Of a DNA stretch of 8,254 nt, positions 1 through 7,033 are shown piece after piece. Numbering within the stretch: the stretch's first letter is position 1; each line of letters starts with the position of its first letter. The notes beneath the pieces were generated by a model, which searched no databases, was not told the origin of the DNA, and was given only the letters and a program-made list of their open reading frames with translations. The position numbers were made by a program, and so were the translations under genes. Source of the DNA: JAATGI01 sp050729815 (GTDB lineage Bacteria; Pseudomonadota; Alphaproteobacteria; ATCC43930; CGMCC-115725); NCBI GenBank assembly GCA_050729815.1, contig JBOHLV010000182.1:1-8254 (forward strand). Reading direction: 5' to 3'.

Positions 1-199
1 ACTCGACGAGCATGATCCGGCCGAGGATGTAGGGAACGTCGAGCGCGTCGAAATCCCGCCTGAGCGGCACCGGCCCGCCGTGCAGGATCGCGCGCCAATG
101 ATCATAGAGCCGCGCCAGCGCCGGTTCCGTCACCGAAAAAGGCGGCGGCTCGAAACTTGTCGTCTGGCGTTCGAGCGTTGCAATCATCATGGCTGGCAT
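1..199 (-). CDS. PAS-domain protein (PAS_5-like), 5' part only
   Basis: The minus strand is open from an ATG at 199 to the window edge, giving the first 66 residues of a protein whose 3' end lies outside. The peptide contains LARLYDHWRAI, then GGPVPLRRDFDALDVPYIL and GRIMLVE. This order (L..LY.HW, G..P.R.DFD, then a hydrophobic strand) resembles the start of the PAS_5 family, common in Rhodospirillales and often found as stand-alone proteins of about 150-180 residues. Ligand and role are unknown; some relatives are linked to envelope or motility phenotypes, but nothing here tests that. No good ribosome site precedes the ATG at 199, and ATGs at 190 and 187 are alternatives. The gene is divergent from uvrB with only about 30 bases between the starts. 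A longer ORF on the same strand in another frame (329-102) lacks this motif and is taken as a shadow. Confidence 0.6.
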   Translation of the reverse strand, partial: MPAMMIATLERQTTSFEPPPFSVTEPALARLYDHWRAILHGGPVPLRRDFDALDVPYILGRIMLVE

Positions 200-231
200 G
201 GTCGCCGAAATTGGTAATGGAAGAGTAAACC

Positions 232-2466
232 ATGTCGGAATTTATCGCGACACGCGAAGGTGACGCCGGGGCGAGTGTCTGGCGCCCGACGGGCTTCCGG
301 CCTATCTTAAGGGCCATGCCGATCCTCACCGCCGAGCGTCCCGAGGCCGATACCGGCCGCCGCTTCCGGATCCAATCCGATTTCGCCCCGGCCGGCGATC
401 AGCCCGAGGCGATCACCGCGCTTACCCGCGGCATCGAGGCGGGGGATCGCGAACAGGTCCTGCTCGGCGTCACCGGCTCCGGCAAGACCTTCACCATGGC
501 GCATGTCATCGCCCGCACCGGCCGGCCGGCGTTGATTCTCGCGCCCAACAAGACCCTGGCGGCACAGCTCTATGGCGAGATGAAGAGTTTCTTCCCCGAC
601 AATGCGGTCGAGTATTTCGTCTCCTATTACGATTATTACCAGCCCGAGGCCTATGTGCCGCGGACCGACACCTATATCGAAAAGGAAAGCTCGATCAACG
701 AGCAGATCGACCGCATGCGCCATTCGGCGACGCGCGCCATCCTCGAGCGGCGCGACGTCATCATCGTCGCCTCGGTGTCCTGCATCTATGGCATCGGCGA
801 TGTCGAGACCTATTCCGAAATGACGCTGCCCTTGCGCCAGGGCATGGCGATCGAACGCCAGCGGCTCCTCGCCCATCTCGTCGAGCTGCAATACAAGCGC
901 AACGATGCCAGTTTCTTTCGCGGCACCTTCCGCGTCCGCGGCGACACGATCGAGCTGTTTCCGGCTCATTACGAGGATCGCGCCTGGCGCCTATCCCTCT
1001 TCGGCGACGAGCTCGAATCGATCCACGAATTCGATCCCTTGACCGGCGAGAAGAGTGTGACGCTCGACGAGATCAAGATCTATCCCAACTCGCACTACGT
1101 CACACCGAAGCCGACCCTCAACCAGGCGATCGAGCAGATCAAGGTCGAGCTCAAGGCGCGCCTCGCCGAGTTCAACGCGCAAGGCAAGCTCTTGGAGGCC
1201 CAGCGCCTCGAACAGCGCACCCAGTTCGATATCGAGATGATCGCCGCCACCGGGAGCTGCGCCGGGATCGAGAATTATTCCCGCTATCTCACCGGCCGCG
1301 CGCCGGGCGAGCCGCCGCCGACCCTCATCGAATATCTGCCGGAGGACGTGCTGCTCTTCATCGATGAAAGCCACGTCACCATTCCGCAGCTCGGCGCCAT
1401 GTACAAGGGCGACTATGCGCGGAAATTCACCTTGTCCGAATTCGGCTTCCGCCTGCCGTCCTGCATGGACAACCGGCCCCTGAAGTTCGCGGAATGGGAC
1501 GCGATGCGCCAGCTCGGCACCCGCGCCATCGTCTGCGTCTCGGCGACGCCGGGACCATGGGAGCTCCAGCGTACCGAAGGCGTCTTCGTCGAGCAGGTGG
1601 TGCGGCCGACCGGCCTTACCGATCCCGTCTGCATCATCCGCCCGGTGGAGAATCAGGTCGATGATCTGATGGCCGAATGCCGCGATTGCGCGAAGCTGGG
1701 GCAGCGCGTGTTGGTGACGACGCTGACCAAGAAGATGGCCGAGGCGCTGACCGAATATTTCCATGAGAACGGCATCCGCGTGCGCTACATGCACTCCGAT
1801 GTCGATACGCTGGAGCGGATCGAGATCATCCGCGATCTGCGCCTCGGCGTCTTCGACGTGCTGGTCGGCATCAACCTGTTGCGCGAGGGGCTCGACATTC
1901 CGGAATGCGCGCTGGTCGCGATCCTCGATGCCGACAAGGAAGGATATTTACGCTCCCGCACCTCGCTGGTGCAGACGATCGGCCGCGCCGCGCGCAACAT
2001 CTTGGCCCGCGCCATCCTCTATGCCGACCGCGTGACCGACAGCATGAAATATGCGATTGAGGAGACCAACCGCCGCCGCGAAAAGCAGGAGGCCTATAAC
2101 ATTGCGCACGGCATCACGCCCGAAAGCGTGAAGCGCGGCATCGCCGACATCCTCGAAAGCGTCTATGAGAAGGATCATCACACGATCGGCATGGGCGAGG
2201 GCACGGCCGGACATTATCAGGGCTCGAATTTGAAGGCCGTGATCGCCGATCTCGACAAGCGCATGCGCGCCGCCGCGGCGGAATTGGAATTCGAGGAGGC
2301 GGCGCGGCTCAGGGACGAGATCAAGCGCCTTGAAGATATGGAGCTCGGCGTAGCCTTCGCCGCCGGGCGTCCCGCCGGCCGTTCCGAGGCCGGCCGCGCC
2401 GGCACCTCGGCGAAACAGATCGCGCGGGAGAAGATCAGGAAGCGCTACAAAGAGCGGCGTGGGTAA
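232..2466 (+). CDS. uvrB: UvrABC excision nuclease subunit B (UvrB)
   Basis: UvrB receives damaged DNA from UvrA, verifies the lesion with a weak helicase activity and loads UvrC in cytoplasmic nucleotide excision repair. All family landmarks are present in the 744-aa product: the GDQPEAI motif (55-61), Walker A GVTGSGKT (79-86), the beta-hairpin around YYDYYQPEAYVPRTDTYIEK (132-151), Walker B LLFIDESH (374-381), DNRPLKF and VSATPG (413-441), helicase motif LVGINLLREGLD (544-555), motif VI QTIGRAARN (581-589), and a C-terminal UVR helical hairpin with LEFEEAARLRDEIKRLE (about 667-705) that contacts UvrC. A basic tail follows. The ATG at 232 has GGAAGAG at 219-225. The first 28 residues are not conserved in the family and include rare TTA and AGG codons, so the in-frame ATG at 316 (MPILTAERP, 716 aa) is a serious alternative, although AAGGG sits only 2 nt from it. 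No LexA-type GTTC-N7-GTTC box was seen upstream. Confidence 0.97.
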   Translation: MSEFIATREGDAGASVWRPTGFRPILRAMPILTAERPEADTGRRFRIQSDFAPAGDQPEAITALTRGIEAGDREQVLLGVTGSGKTFTMAHVIARTGRPALILAPNKTLAAQLYGEMKSFFPDNAVEYFVSYYDYYQPEAYVPRTDTYIEKESSINEQIDRMRHSATRAILERRDVIIVASVSCIYGIGDVETYSEMTLPLRQGMAIERQRLLAHLVELQYKRNDASFFRGTFRVRGDTIELFPAHYEDRAWRLSLFGDELESIHEFDPLTGEKSVTLDEIKIYPNSHYVTPKPTLNQAIEQIKVELKARLAEFNAQGKLLEAQRLEQRTQFDIEMIAATGSCAGIENYSRYLTGRAPGEPPPTLIEYLPEDVLLFIDESHVTIPQLGAMYKGDYARKFTLSEFGFRLPSCMDNRPLKFAEWDAMRQLGTRAIVCVSATPGPWELQRTEGVFVEQVVRPTGLTDPVCIIRPVENQVDDLMAECRDCAKLGQRVLVTTLTKKMAEALTEYFHENGIRVRYMHSDVDTLERIEIIRDLRLGVFDVLVGINLLREGLDIPECALVAILDADKEGYLRSRTSLVQTIGRAARNILARAILYADRVTDSMKYAIEETNRRREKQEAYNIAHGITPESVKRGIADILESVYEKDHHTIGMGEGTAGHYQGSNLKAVIADLDKRMRAAAAELEFEEAARLRDEIKRLEDMELGVAFAAGRPAGRSEAGRAGTSAKQIAREKIRKRYKERRG

Positions 2467-2490
2467 GCAGATGCCGAGGGTTCCACTGCA

Positions 2491-2560
2491 AGCCCCCTCC
2501 CAACCCTCCCCCGCGCGCAGGGGAGGGCAGCGGCGCGAAGCGGCGCGGGTGGGGGCGCTC
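2491..2560. repeat. GC-rich palindromic intergenic repeat after uvrB
   Basis: The gap between uvrB and the next gene is filled by a nested palindrome. An inner stem pairs CCCTCCCC (2504-2511) with GGGGAGGG (2520-2527). An outer arm near AGCCCCCTCCC (2491-2501) pairs imperfectly with GGGTGGGGGC (about 2547-2556). Two copies of AGCGGCGCG-like sequence lie between (2529-2547). Repeats of this design are common between genes in alphaproteobacterial genomes. In RNA it would fold strongly and could protect or end the uvrB transcript, but there is no T-run, so it is not a classical terminator. Confidence 0.7.
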
Positions 2561-2574
2561 GAAAAGATGGTCCC

Positions 2575-3360
2575 ATGACTCTTTCCCCCCATCGCCTCGA
2601 TTATCCGAAGGCGGCGCTGGTGACTGGCGCGGGGAAGCGCATCGGCCGGGCGATCGCGCTGGCGTTGGCGCAGGATGGCTGGGCGGTCGCGGTGCATTAC
2701 GGCGAATCACGCATCGAGGCGGAAAATCTGGTCGAGGAGATCGCGGCGCTCGGCGGCAAGGCGGTTGCGCTCCAGGCCGATCTCGCGCGGGAAGGGGAGG
2801 TGGTGCCGCTCATCGGCCGTGCCGTATCGGCGCTGGGGCCGCTCGGCTGCCTCGTCAACAATGCCTCATTGTTCGAGAACGACCTCGCCCTCGATGTCAC
2901 GCGGGAAAGCTGGGATCGCCATATTGAGACCAATCTGCGCGCGCCCTTCGTCCTGGCGCAGGAATTCGCCCGCCAATTGCCCGATGACAAATTCGGGGCG
3001 ATCGTCAATCTCTTGGATGAGCGGGTGTGGAACCTGACGCCTTATTTCTTCTCCTACACGCTATCGAAATCGGCGCTCTGGACGGTGACACAGACCCTCG
3101 CCCTGGCACTCGCGCCGCGCATCCGGGTGAACGGCATCGGCCCCGGCCCGGCGCTGCCCAGCCCGCGCCAGTCGGAAGCGCAGTTCCGCCGCCAGGAAAG
3201 CCTGATGCCGCTGATGCACGGTACCACGCCCGAGGAGATCGCGGCCGCGGTGCGGTTCATCCTCGCGGCGCCGGCGTTGACGGGACAGATGATCGCGCTC
3301 GATGGCGGCCAGCATCTCGGCTGGGCCCAGGCCGCCGAGCGTCGGGTGTCGGAGGAATAG
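2575..3360 (+). CDS. SDR-family oxidoreductase, pteridine reductase/FolM-like
   Basis: A 261-aa short-chain dehydrogenase, the usual family length. The cofactor loop is TGAGKRIG (17-24), the NNAS motif is at 95-98, and the catalytic YTLSK gives Tyr161 and Lys165. The usual catalytic serine is replaced in NLLDERVWNLTP, which has Asp148 thirteen residues before the tyrosine. PTR1-type pteridine reductases use a catalytic Asp at this place, and E. coli FolM has a comparable arrangement, so an NADPH-dependent reduction of dihydropterin or dihydrofolate is the most reasonable inference. The GKRIG loop with its basic residues fits NADPH. The C-terminus has the typical LDGGQHLGW. The ATG at 2575 has only a weak AAGATGG-like site upstream. 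The gene follows uvrB on the same strand across the palindromic repeat. No folate-pathway gene is beside it here. SDR identity is certain; substrate is inferred. Confidence 0.9.
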   Translation: MTLSPHRLDYPKAALVTGAGKRIGRAIALALAQDGWAVAVHYGESRIEAENLVEEIAALGGKAVALQADLAREGEVVPLIGRAVSALGPLGCLVNNASLFENDLALDVTRESWDRHIETNLRAPFVLAQEFARQLPDDKFGAIVNLLDERVWNLTPYFFSYTLSKSALWTVTQTLALALAPRIRVNGIGPGPALPSPRQSEAQFRRQESLMPLMHGTTPEEIAAAVRFILAAPALTGQMIALDGGQHLGWAQAAERRVSEE

Positions 3361-3373
3361 GCGCGGTCGGCGC

Positions 3374-3410
3374 TTGATCCGCCACGTGATACTATTATAA
3401 TTATTCTAAA
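3374..3410 (+). promoter_or_regulatory. Catalase promoter with Irr/ICE-like palindrome
   Basis: TTGATC (3374-3379) and a perfect TATAAT (3396-3401) are separated by 16 bases, a good sigma-70-type promoter about 65 bases before the catalase start. The -10 overlaps an imperfect palindrome, ATTATAA-TTA-TTCTAAA (3394-3410). Its right half is the half-site of the rhizobial iron control element bound by Irr, and its left half matches that inverse at 5 of 7 positions. The region stands out as AT-rich. Binding of Irr (or of OxyR, for which no clear site was found) is inference. Confidence 0.5.
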
Positions 3411-3465
3411 TTGGTGCCGAACGGGGGTAGGCGGCGTTTGAGTCAGCACAGGAGGCATGACGACC

Positions 3466-4935
3466 ATGGCAAATGACGATCGCAAACCAACCACGACCGA
3501 CGCCGGCATTCCGGTGGCGAGCGATGAATATTCCCTCACCGTCGGGCCGGACGGCCCGATCCTGCTCCAGGATCATTACCTCATCGAGCAGATGGCGAAT
3601 TTCAACCGCGAGCACATCGCGGAGCGCCAGCCCCATGCCAAGGGCGGCGGCGCCTTCGGCCATTTCGAGGTCACCGACGATGTCAGCGCCTATACCAAGG
3701 CGGCAATGTTCCAGCCGGGCCAGAAGACCGACATGCTGGCGCGGTTCTCGACCGTCGCGGGGGAGCGCGGCAGCCCCGACACCTGGCGCGATCCGCGCGG
3801 CTTCGCCCTCAAATTCTATACGTCCGAGGGCAATTACGACATGGTCGGCAATAACACGCCGGTGTTCTTCATCCGCGATCCGATGAAGTTCCAGCATTTC
3901 ATCCGCTCACAGAAGCGCCGCGCCGATACCAACCTTCGCGACCACGACATGCAGTGGGATTTCTGGACCCTGTCGCCGGAAACGGCGCATCAGGTGGCGT
4001 GGCTGATGGGCGACCGCGGCATTCCCAAAAGCTGGCGGCACATGAATGGCTATTCGAGCCACACTTATCTCTGGGTCAATGCCAAGGGGCATAAATCCTG
4101 GGTCAAGTATCATTTCAAAACCGACCAGGGAATCGACTATCTGCCCCAGGCCGAGGCCGACCGCCTCGCCGGTGCCGATGGCGATTATCACACCCGCGAT
4201 CTCTATGACGCGATCAGGCGCGGCGACCATCCGCACTGGACGCTCCATATGCAGATCATGCCGTTCGACGAGGCCGCGACCTATCGCTTCAACCCGTTCG
4301 ATCTGACGAAAGTGTGGCCGCACAGCGACTATCCCCTGATCCGGGTCGGGCGCATGACCCTCGACCGCAATCCGACCGACTATCACACCGAGATCGAGCA
4401 GGCGGCGTTCGAACCCAACAACCTCGTCCCCGGCATCGGGCCGAGCCCCGACAAGATGCTGCTGGGGCGGCTTTTCGCCTATTCCGACGCGCACCGTGCC
4501 CGGATGGGCGTCAATTACCGGCAGATCCCGGTCAACCGGCCGAAGGTCCCGGTCCACAGCTACAGCAAGGATGGCGCGATGCGCATGGACAACGTGTCCG
4601 ACCCGGTCTATGCGCCGAATTCGAAGGGTGGTCCCAAGGCCGATCCGGAACGCTATCCGCAGCTCGAAGTGTGGTCTGCGAGCGGCGACTTCGTTCATGC
4701 CGCCTATACGAAGCGCAAGGACGACGATGATTTCGGCCAGGCCGGCACGCTGGTGCGCAAGATCATGGATGACGCCGCGCGCGACCGCCTCGTCTCGAAC
4801 GTCGTCGGCCATTTGGGGGATGGCGTGACGCCGCCGGTGCTGGAACGCGCCTTCCAATATTGGCGCAGCATCGACAAGACCATCGGCGACCGCATCGCCC
4901 AAGGCATCGGCGAGAAGCGCGCCGCCACGAAATAG
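3466..4935 (+). CDS. Monofunctional haem catalase, small-subunit (clade 3 type)
   Basis: Converts two H2O2 to water and oxygen in the cytoplasm. The product is 489 aa, as expected for small-subunit catalases. From the chosen start, the distal-haem histidine is His57 in ERQPHAKG, the essential asparagine is Asn130 in YDMVGNNTPVFF, and the haem-ligand tyrosine is Tyr339 in RLFAYSDAHRARMG. Spacings of 73 and 282 residues from the histidine match beef-liver catalase (75/148/358) to within one residue. RHMNGYSSHTY is the conserved segment leading into the NADPH-binding area. There is no signal peptide. Start choice: an in-frame ATG at 3457 lies 1 nt after GGAGG (3451-3455), too close for initiation, while ATG 3466 lies 10 nt after it, so MANDDRK is preferred. 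The gene has its own promoter and no adjacent regulator. It converges on the next SDR with a 28-base gap. Confidence 0.96.
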   Translation: MANDDRKPTTTDAGIPVASDEYSLTVGPDGPILLQDHYLIEQMANFNREHIAERQPHAKGGGAFGHFEVTDDVSAYTKAAMFQPGQKTDMLARFSTVAGERGSPDTWRDPRGFALKFYTSEGNYDMVGNNTPVFFIRDPMKFQHFIRSQKRRADTNLRDHDMQWDFWTLSPETAHQVAWLMGDRGIPKSWRHMNGYSSHTYLWVNAKGHKSWVKYHFKTDQGIDYLPQAEADRLAGADGDYHTRDLYDAIRRGDHPHWTLHMQIMPFDEAATYRFNPFDLTKVWPHSDYPLIRVGRMTLDRNPTDYHTEIEQAAFEPNNLVPGIGPSPDKMLLGRLFAYSDAHRARMGVNYRQIPVNRPKVPVHSYSKDGAMRMDNVSDPVYAPNSKGGPKADPERYPQLEVWSASGDFVHAAYTKRKDDDDFGQAGTLVRKIMDDAARDRLVSNVVGHLGDGVTPPVLERAFQYWRSIDKTIGDRIAQGIGEKRAATK

Positions 4936-4936
4936 C

Positions 4937-4959
4937 GGCGCGGACGTCGGGGCGCCTTT
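4937..4959 (+). terminator. Possible weak terminator after the catalase
   Basis: Just after the catalase stop, GGCGC (4937-4941) pairs with GCGCC (4952-4956) around a 10-base loop and is followed by only TTT. It lies between two converging genes, where a terminator is expected, but the stem is short and the T-run minimal. Confidence 0.3.
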
Positions 4960-4963
4960 CAGA

Positions 4964-5719
4964 TCACCACGGGAGCGGTCCGGCTGCGTGCGTGAACGTC
5001 CCTGTCGGGCCGTCCGGGCCGAGCAGGGCAACGCGCACCGCCTCGCGGGCGCCCTCCTCGACCGTCTCCGTGCCCGCGTAGTGGTTGAGGTTCGTCTTGG
5101 TGAAGCCCGGCGAGACGGCGTTGACCTTGATCCCGGTCGACTCCAGCTCGATCGCCATGGCGAGCGTTATCGCGTTGAGCGCCGTCTTGGACGCAGGATA
5201 GACGGGGCCGAAGGTCGAGCGGCTGTGGGAGGCCGGGTCCGCGGCCATCGTCAGCGAGCCAACGCCACTCGACACGTTGACGATGCGGGCTGCCGGCGCC
5301 TCGCGCAGGAGCGGCAGCATCGCCTGGTAAACGGCGAGGACGCCGAACACGTTGGTCTCCCAAACCGCGCGCATTTCCGCGAAGGAGACGTTGCTCGGGC
5401 GGGTCAATCTGGCGTACTCGTCGATGGGCATGTCGGGCCGCTTGCTCGTATTCGAGATCGCCGCGTTGTTGACGAGCACGTCGAGGCGGCCAAGCTCCTT
5501 GCGGATGCGCGCCGCGGCGGCGGCGATCGACGCTGCGTCCGTCACGTCGAGCTGAAGCGCGCGGGCGTCTCCGTCGATCGTCTCGGCGGCCGCCTCGCCC
5601 CGCGCCAGGTTGCGCGACCCGACCAGGACGGTAAAGTTCTTCGCGGCCAGCTCCTTTGCGATCTGGAGGCCGATCCCTTGATTGGCCCCGGTGACCAGGG
5701 CGACGCGTTTGTCCTGCAT
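4964..5719 (-). CDS. SDR-family NAD(P)-dependent oxidoreductase, TetR-linked
   Basis: A 251-aa classical short-chain dehydrogenase. The cofactor motif is TGANQGIG (10-17), NNAA is at 84-87, the catalytic serine is in NVSSGVGS (Ser150/151), and YPASK gives Tyr174 and Lys178. The serine-to-tyrosine distance of about 23 residues is longer than the usual 13, as in carbonyl-reductase-like members. GSRN after the second beta strand (Arg36) favours NADPH. The C-terminus TGTFTHAAGPLPW is typical of this carbonyl-reductase-like group. GAGGAAA ends about 6 nt before the ATG at 5719, a good ribosome site. The gene is divergent from a tetR and shares a 120-base control region containing two matching operators, so induction by a ligand of that repressor is likely. 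The substrate, probably a small carbonyl compound or quinone, cannot be read from sequence. Confidence 0.92.
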   Translation of the reverse strand: MQDKRVALVTGANQGIGLQIAKELAAKNFTVLVGSRNLARGEAAAETIDGDARALQLDVTDAASIAAAAARIRKELGRLDVLVNNAAISNTSKRPDMPIDEYARLTRPSNVSFAEMRAVWETNVFGVLAVYQAMLPLLREAPAARIVNVSSGVGSLTMAADPASHSRSTFGPVYPASKTALNAITLAMAIELESTGIKVNAVSPGFTKTNLNHYAGTETVEEGAREAVRVALLGPDGPTGTFTHAAGPLPW

Positions 5720-5784
5720 GGTAATTTCCTCGTGCTCTTCCGATTTGTTGTCAGCGCCGCTCCGCTGCCTTAACTTGGCTCAAG

Positions 5785-5823
5785 CGGAACGGCCTTCCAT
5801 ATATATACGGAACAATGTTCCGT
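5785..5823. promoter_or_regulatory. Two tandem TetR operators around a TATATATA element
   Basis: Operator 1 is CGGAACGGCCTTCCA (5785-5799). Operator 2 is ACGGAACAATGTTCCGT (5807-5823), a perfect 8-bp inverted repeat around one base. Both share CGGAA-N5-TTCC, and their centres are 23 bp apart. TATATATA (about 5799-5806) lies between them, so a dimer on either site would cover the likely -10 region. The position in the divergent SDR/tetR gap supports autoregulation plus SDR repression. The -35 elements were not identified with confidence. Confidence 0.65.
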
Positions 5824-5841
5824 TTGGCAAGTGGGATCGTG

Positions 5842-6471
5842 ATGAGCGACAAACCGGAAGACCAAAATGATGGCTTGGGGCCTCAGGGCGGCACGGATCG
5901 GCGCGTGCGCGTCGACGCACGGCGCAATATCGACGCGTTGCTTGAAGCGGCTAAAGCGGTGTTTGCCAGCTCCGGGGTGGACGCTCCGGTGCGAGAGATC
6001 GCGGAGAGGGCCGGCGTCGGGGTCGGCACCGTCTACCGCCACTTTCCACAGCGCTCCGACCTTATCGCAGCGGTCTTCCGTCGCGAAATCGACGCCTGCG
6101 CGGACGCCGCGCCGATCCTGGCGGCCGAGTACGGGCCCTTCGAAGCACTGGCGAATTGGATGCAGCATTACGCCGCCTTTGTTGCGACCAAACGCGGGCT
6201 AGCCCCGGCGCTCCACTCCGGAGACCCGGCCTTCGAATCCCTGCGCGCGCATTTCGAGCAGCGGCTCCGCCCCGCCTTTCGGACACTTCTTGAAGCCGCG
6301 TCCGCTGCCGGCGAGGTCCGCACCGATGTCGATGCCGACGCGATTTTGGGCGCGGTCGCAAGCCTGTGCATGTCCGCCCGCGATGACGTACCCGGCCACG
6401 CGGAGCGCATGGTCGCTCTCCTCGTCGACGGGCTGCGCTATGGCGCGAAGCCATCGGTGAACACGCCTTGA
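5842..6471 (+). CDS. TetR/AcrR-family transcriptional repressor
   Basis: A 209-aa regulator with an N-terminal TetR DNA-binding domain: ARRNIDALLEAAKAVFASSG (27-46), then the helix-turn-helix APVREIAERAGVGVGTVYRHF (48-68) ending in the diagnostic TVYRHF. The remainder is an alpha-helical ligand/dimer domain of the type seen in SbtR-like members. It probably represses the divergent SDR and itself through the paired sites at 5785-5823. Start choice: an in-frame ATG at 5815 lies inside operator 2, so translation there is unlikely. The ATG at 5842 (MSDKPEDQ) is preferred, with GTG 5839 as an alternative; both have only a weak GTGGGAT-like site. The TGA stop uses the first A of the following repeat cluster (AAATACGGGG from 6471), so the native last residues may have been lost. 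The DNA-binding domain is intact. Confidence 0.9.
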   Translation: MSDKPEDQNDGLGPQGGTDRRVRVDARRNIDALLEAAKAVFASSGVDAPVREIAERAGVGVGTVYRHFPQRSDLIAAVFRREIDACADAAPILAAEYGPFEALANWMQHYAAFVATKRGLAPALHSGDPAFESLRAHFEQRLRPAFRTLLEAASAAGEVRTDVDADAILGAVASLCMSARDDVPGHAERMVALLVDGLRYGAKPSVNTP

Positions 6472-6663
6472 AATACGGGGAAATACGGGGGAAATACGGG
6501 GACACAATACTTATTCGGAAATACGGGGACACAATACTTATTCCACTTATGTAAATACGGGGACACAATATGTCTTTCTACTTACGTCTCCCGGTTTGGG
6601 ACCCCGCGGTCGGTCGCGACGAACCGTCAACAATTATGTATTGTGTCCCTGGAATTTTCCGGA
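6471..6663. repeat. GGGGACACAATA repeat cluster, RAYT/REP-type remnant
   Basis: AAATACGGGG occurs five times in the same direction, starting at 6471, 6481, 6492, 6519 and 6553. The third and fourth copies continue as GGGGACACAATACTTATTC, and the fifth stops after ACACAATA. An inverted copy, TATTGTGTCCC (6639-6649), lies within a longer related arm to about 6661. The inverted pair bounds about 110 bases. These words are the kind of flanking sequence found beside REP-associated tyrosine transposase (RAYT) genes in proteobacteria, from general knowledge rather than a search. No transposase sequence is recognisable between the arms, so this looks like a decayed or non-autonomous remnant. It separates the tetR gene from a WYL gene that lacks its 5' half. 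Confidence 0.65.
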
Positions 6664-6846
6664 ACATTGTCGATCTGCGCCTCTTGCGCGCCGCCATCAA
6701 GGATCAGGCTAAGCTCGAGATCGTCTATGAGGACGCCGCCGGCGCGCGCACCACGCGGATCGTGTGGCCGATCGCGCTCGGCTTCGCCAACGAGGCGCGC
6801 GTGCTGATGGCGTGGTGCGAGACGCGCGAGGCCTATCGCACCTTTC
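6664..6846 (+). pseudogene. WYL-domain (YafY-type) regulator, middle fragment
   Basis: Residues read as VDLRLLRAAIKDQAKLEIVY, then EDAAGARTTRIVWPIALGF and ARVLMAWCETREAYRTF. This is the WYL domain of YafY-family regulators, which normally follows an N-terminal helix-turn-helix of about 80 residues. That N-terminal part is absent: upstream of about 6664 the frame runs into the RAYT-type repeat, where an ATG at 6570 within the repeat gives a 138-aa open frame (6570-6986) that is only an accident of the fusion. On the right the frame is broken after TTT C (6846) by the 561-bp inverted-repeat element. The gene therefore carries two lesions and is almost certainly non-functional. The C-terminal piece resumes at 7416. 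Confidence 0.85.
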
Positions 6847-6868
6847 CGGTATTAGGTAGCAAGCGCGA

Positions 6869-6937
6869 TCCCCGATCAGGGGAAACAACGCCCCTTGTTC
6901 AAGGCAAAACGGCGCCCCCGACGCCCGGAGCCGGGGG
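6869..6937. other. Cluster of short hairpins in the element's left arm
   Basis: Three stems follow one another: CCCC/GGGG around GATCA (6870-6882), CCTTG/CAAGG around TT (6893-6904), and CCCCCG/CGGGGG (6915-6920 with 6932-6937), the last competing with CCCGG-AG-CCGGG (6924-6935). GAATCGATTC (6952-6961) is a further palindrome, half repeated at 6977-6984. These may be transposase binding sites or a structured transcript. No known RNA family was recognised. Confidence 0.4.
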
Positions 6938-6995
6938 ACGGTGGGTCGAACGAATCGATTCTCATCCTAACAAACCGAATCGATAAATAGAGTGA

Positions 6996-7022
6996 GGGAA
7001 GCCTGCCGATCGCAGGCTTCCC
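6996..7022. terminator. Strong hairpin, possible bidirectional terminator
   Basis: GGGAAGCCTGC (6996-7006) pairs perfectly with GCAGGCTTCCC (7012-7022) around CGATC. TTAATTAAAT follows on the plus strand. The 11-bp stem is strong, but T-runs on both sides are poor. It may act with the neighbouring terminator to insulate the element. Confidence 0.5.
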
Positions 7023-7033
7023 TTAATTAAATC

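Noticed and set aside
100..231. SOS/LexA box before uvrB
   Set aside because: GTTC occurs at 169-172 but no second GTTC follows at the seven-base spacing; no convincing alphaproteobacterial SOS box.
307..969. Minus-strand open frame opposite the start of uvrB
   Set aside because: The protein is low in complexity and reads as the complement of UvrB motifs; no ribosome site or domain.
1948..2697. Long minus-strand open frame across the uvrB end
   Set aside because: It crosses the intergenic palindrome, has no recognisable domain and lies opposite well-supported UvrB codons; it is a high-GC shadow.
3383..3424. OxyR site before the catalase
   Set aside because: Only scattered CTAT/ATA-like words are present; the ATAG-N7-CTAT arrangement is not met.
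3907..5031. 374-aa minus-strand open frame opposite the catalase
   Set aside because: It mirrors conserved catalase codons and overlaps the SDR 3' end in another frame; no family features.
6471..6570. Short direct repeats as a CRISPR array
   Set aside because: The units have irregular spacing (10, 11, 27, 34 bases), no unique spacers of even length and no cas genes; an inverted copy nearby fits a RAYT/REP remnant better.
6570..6986. A 138-aa intact gene
   Set aside because: Its start is in the repeat, its middle is a WYL fragment and its end is inside the inverted-repeat element; it is an accidental fusion frame.
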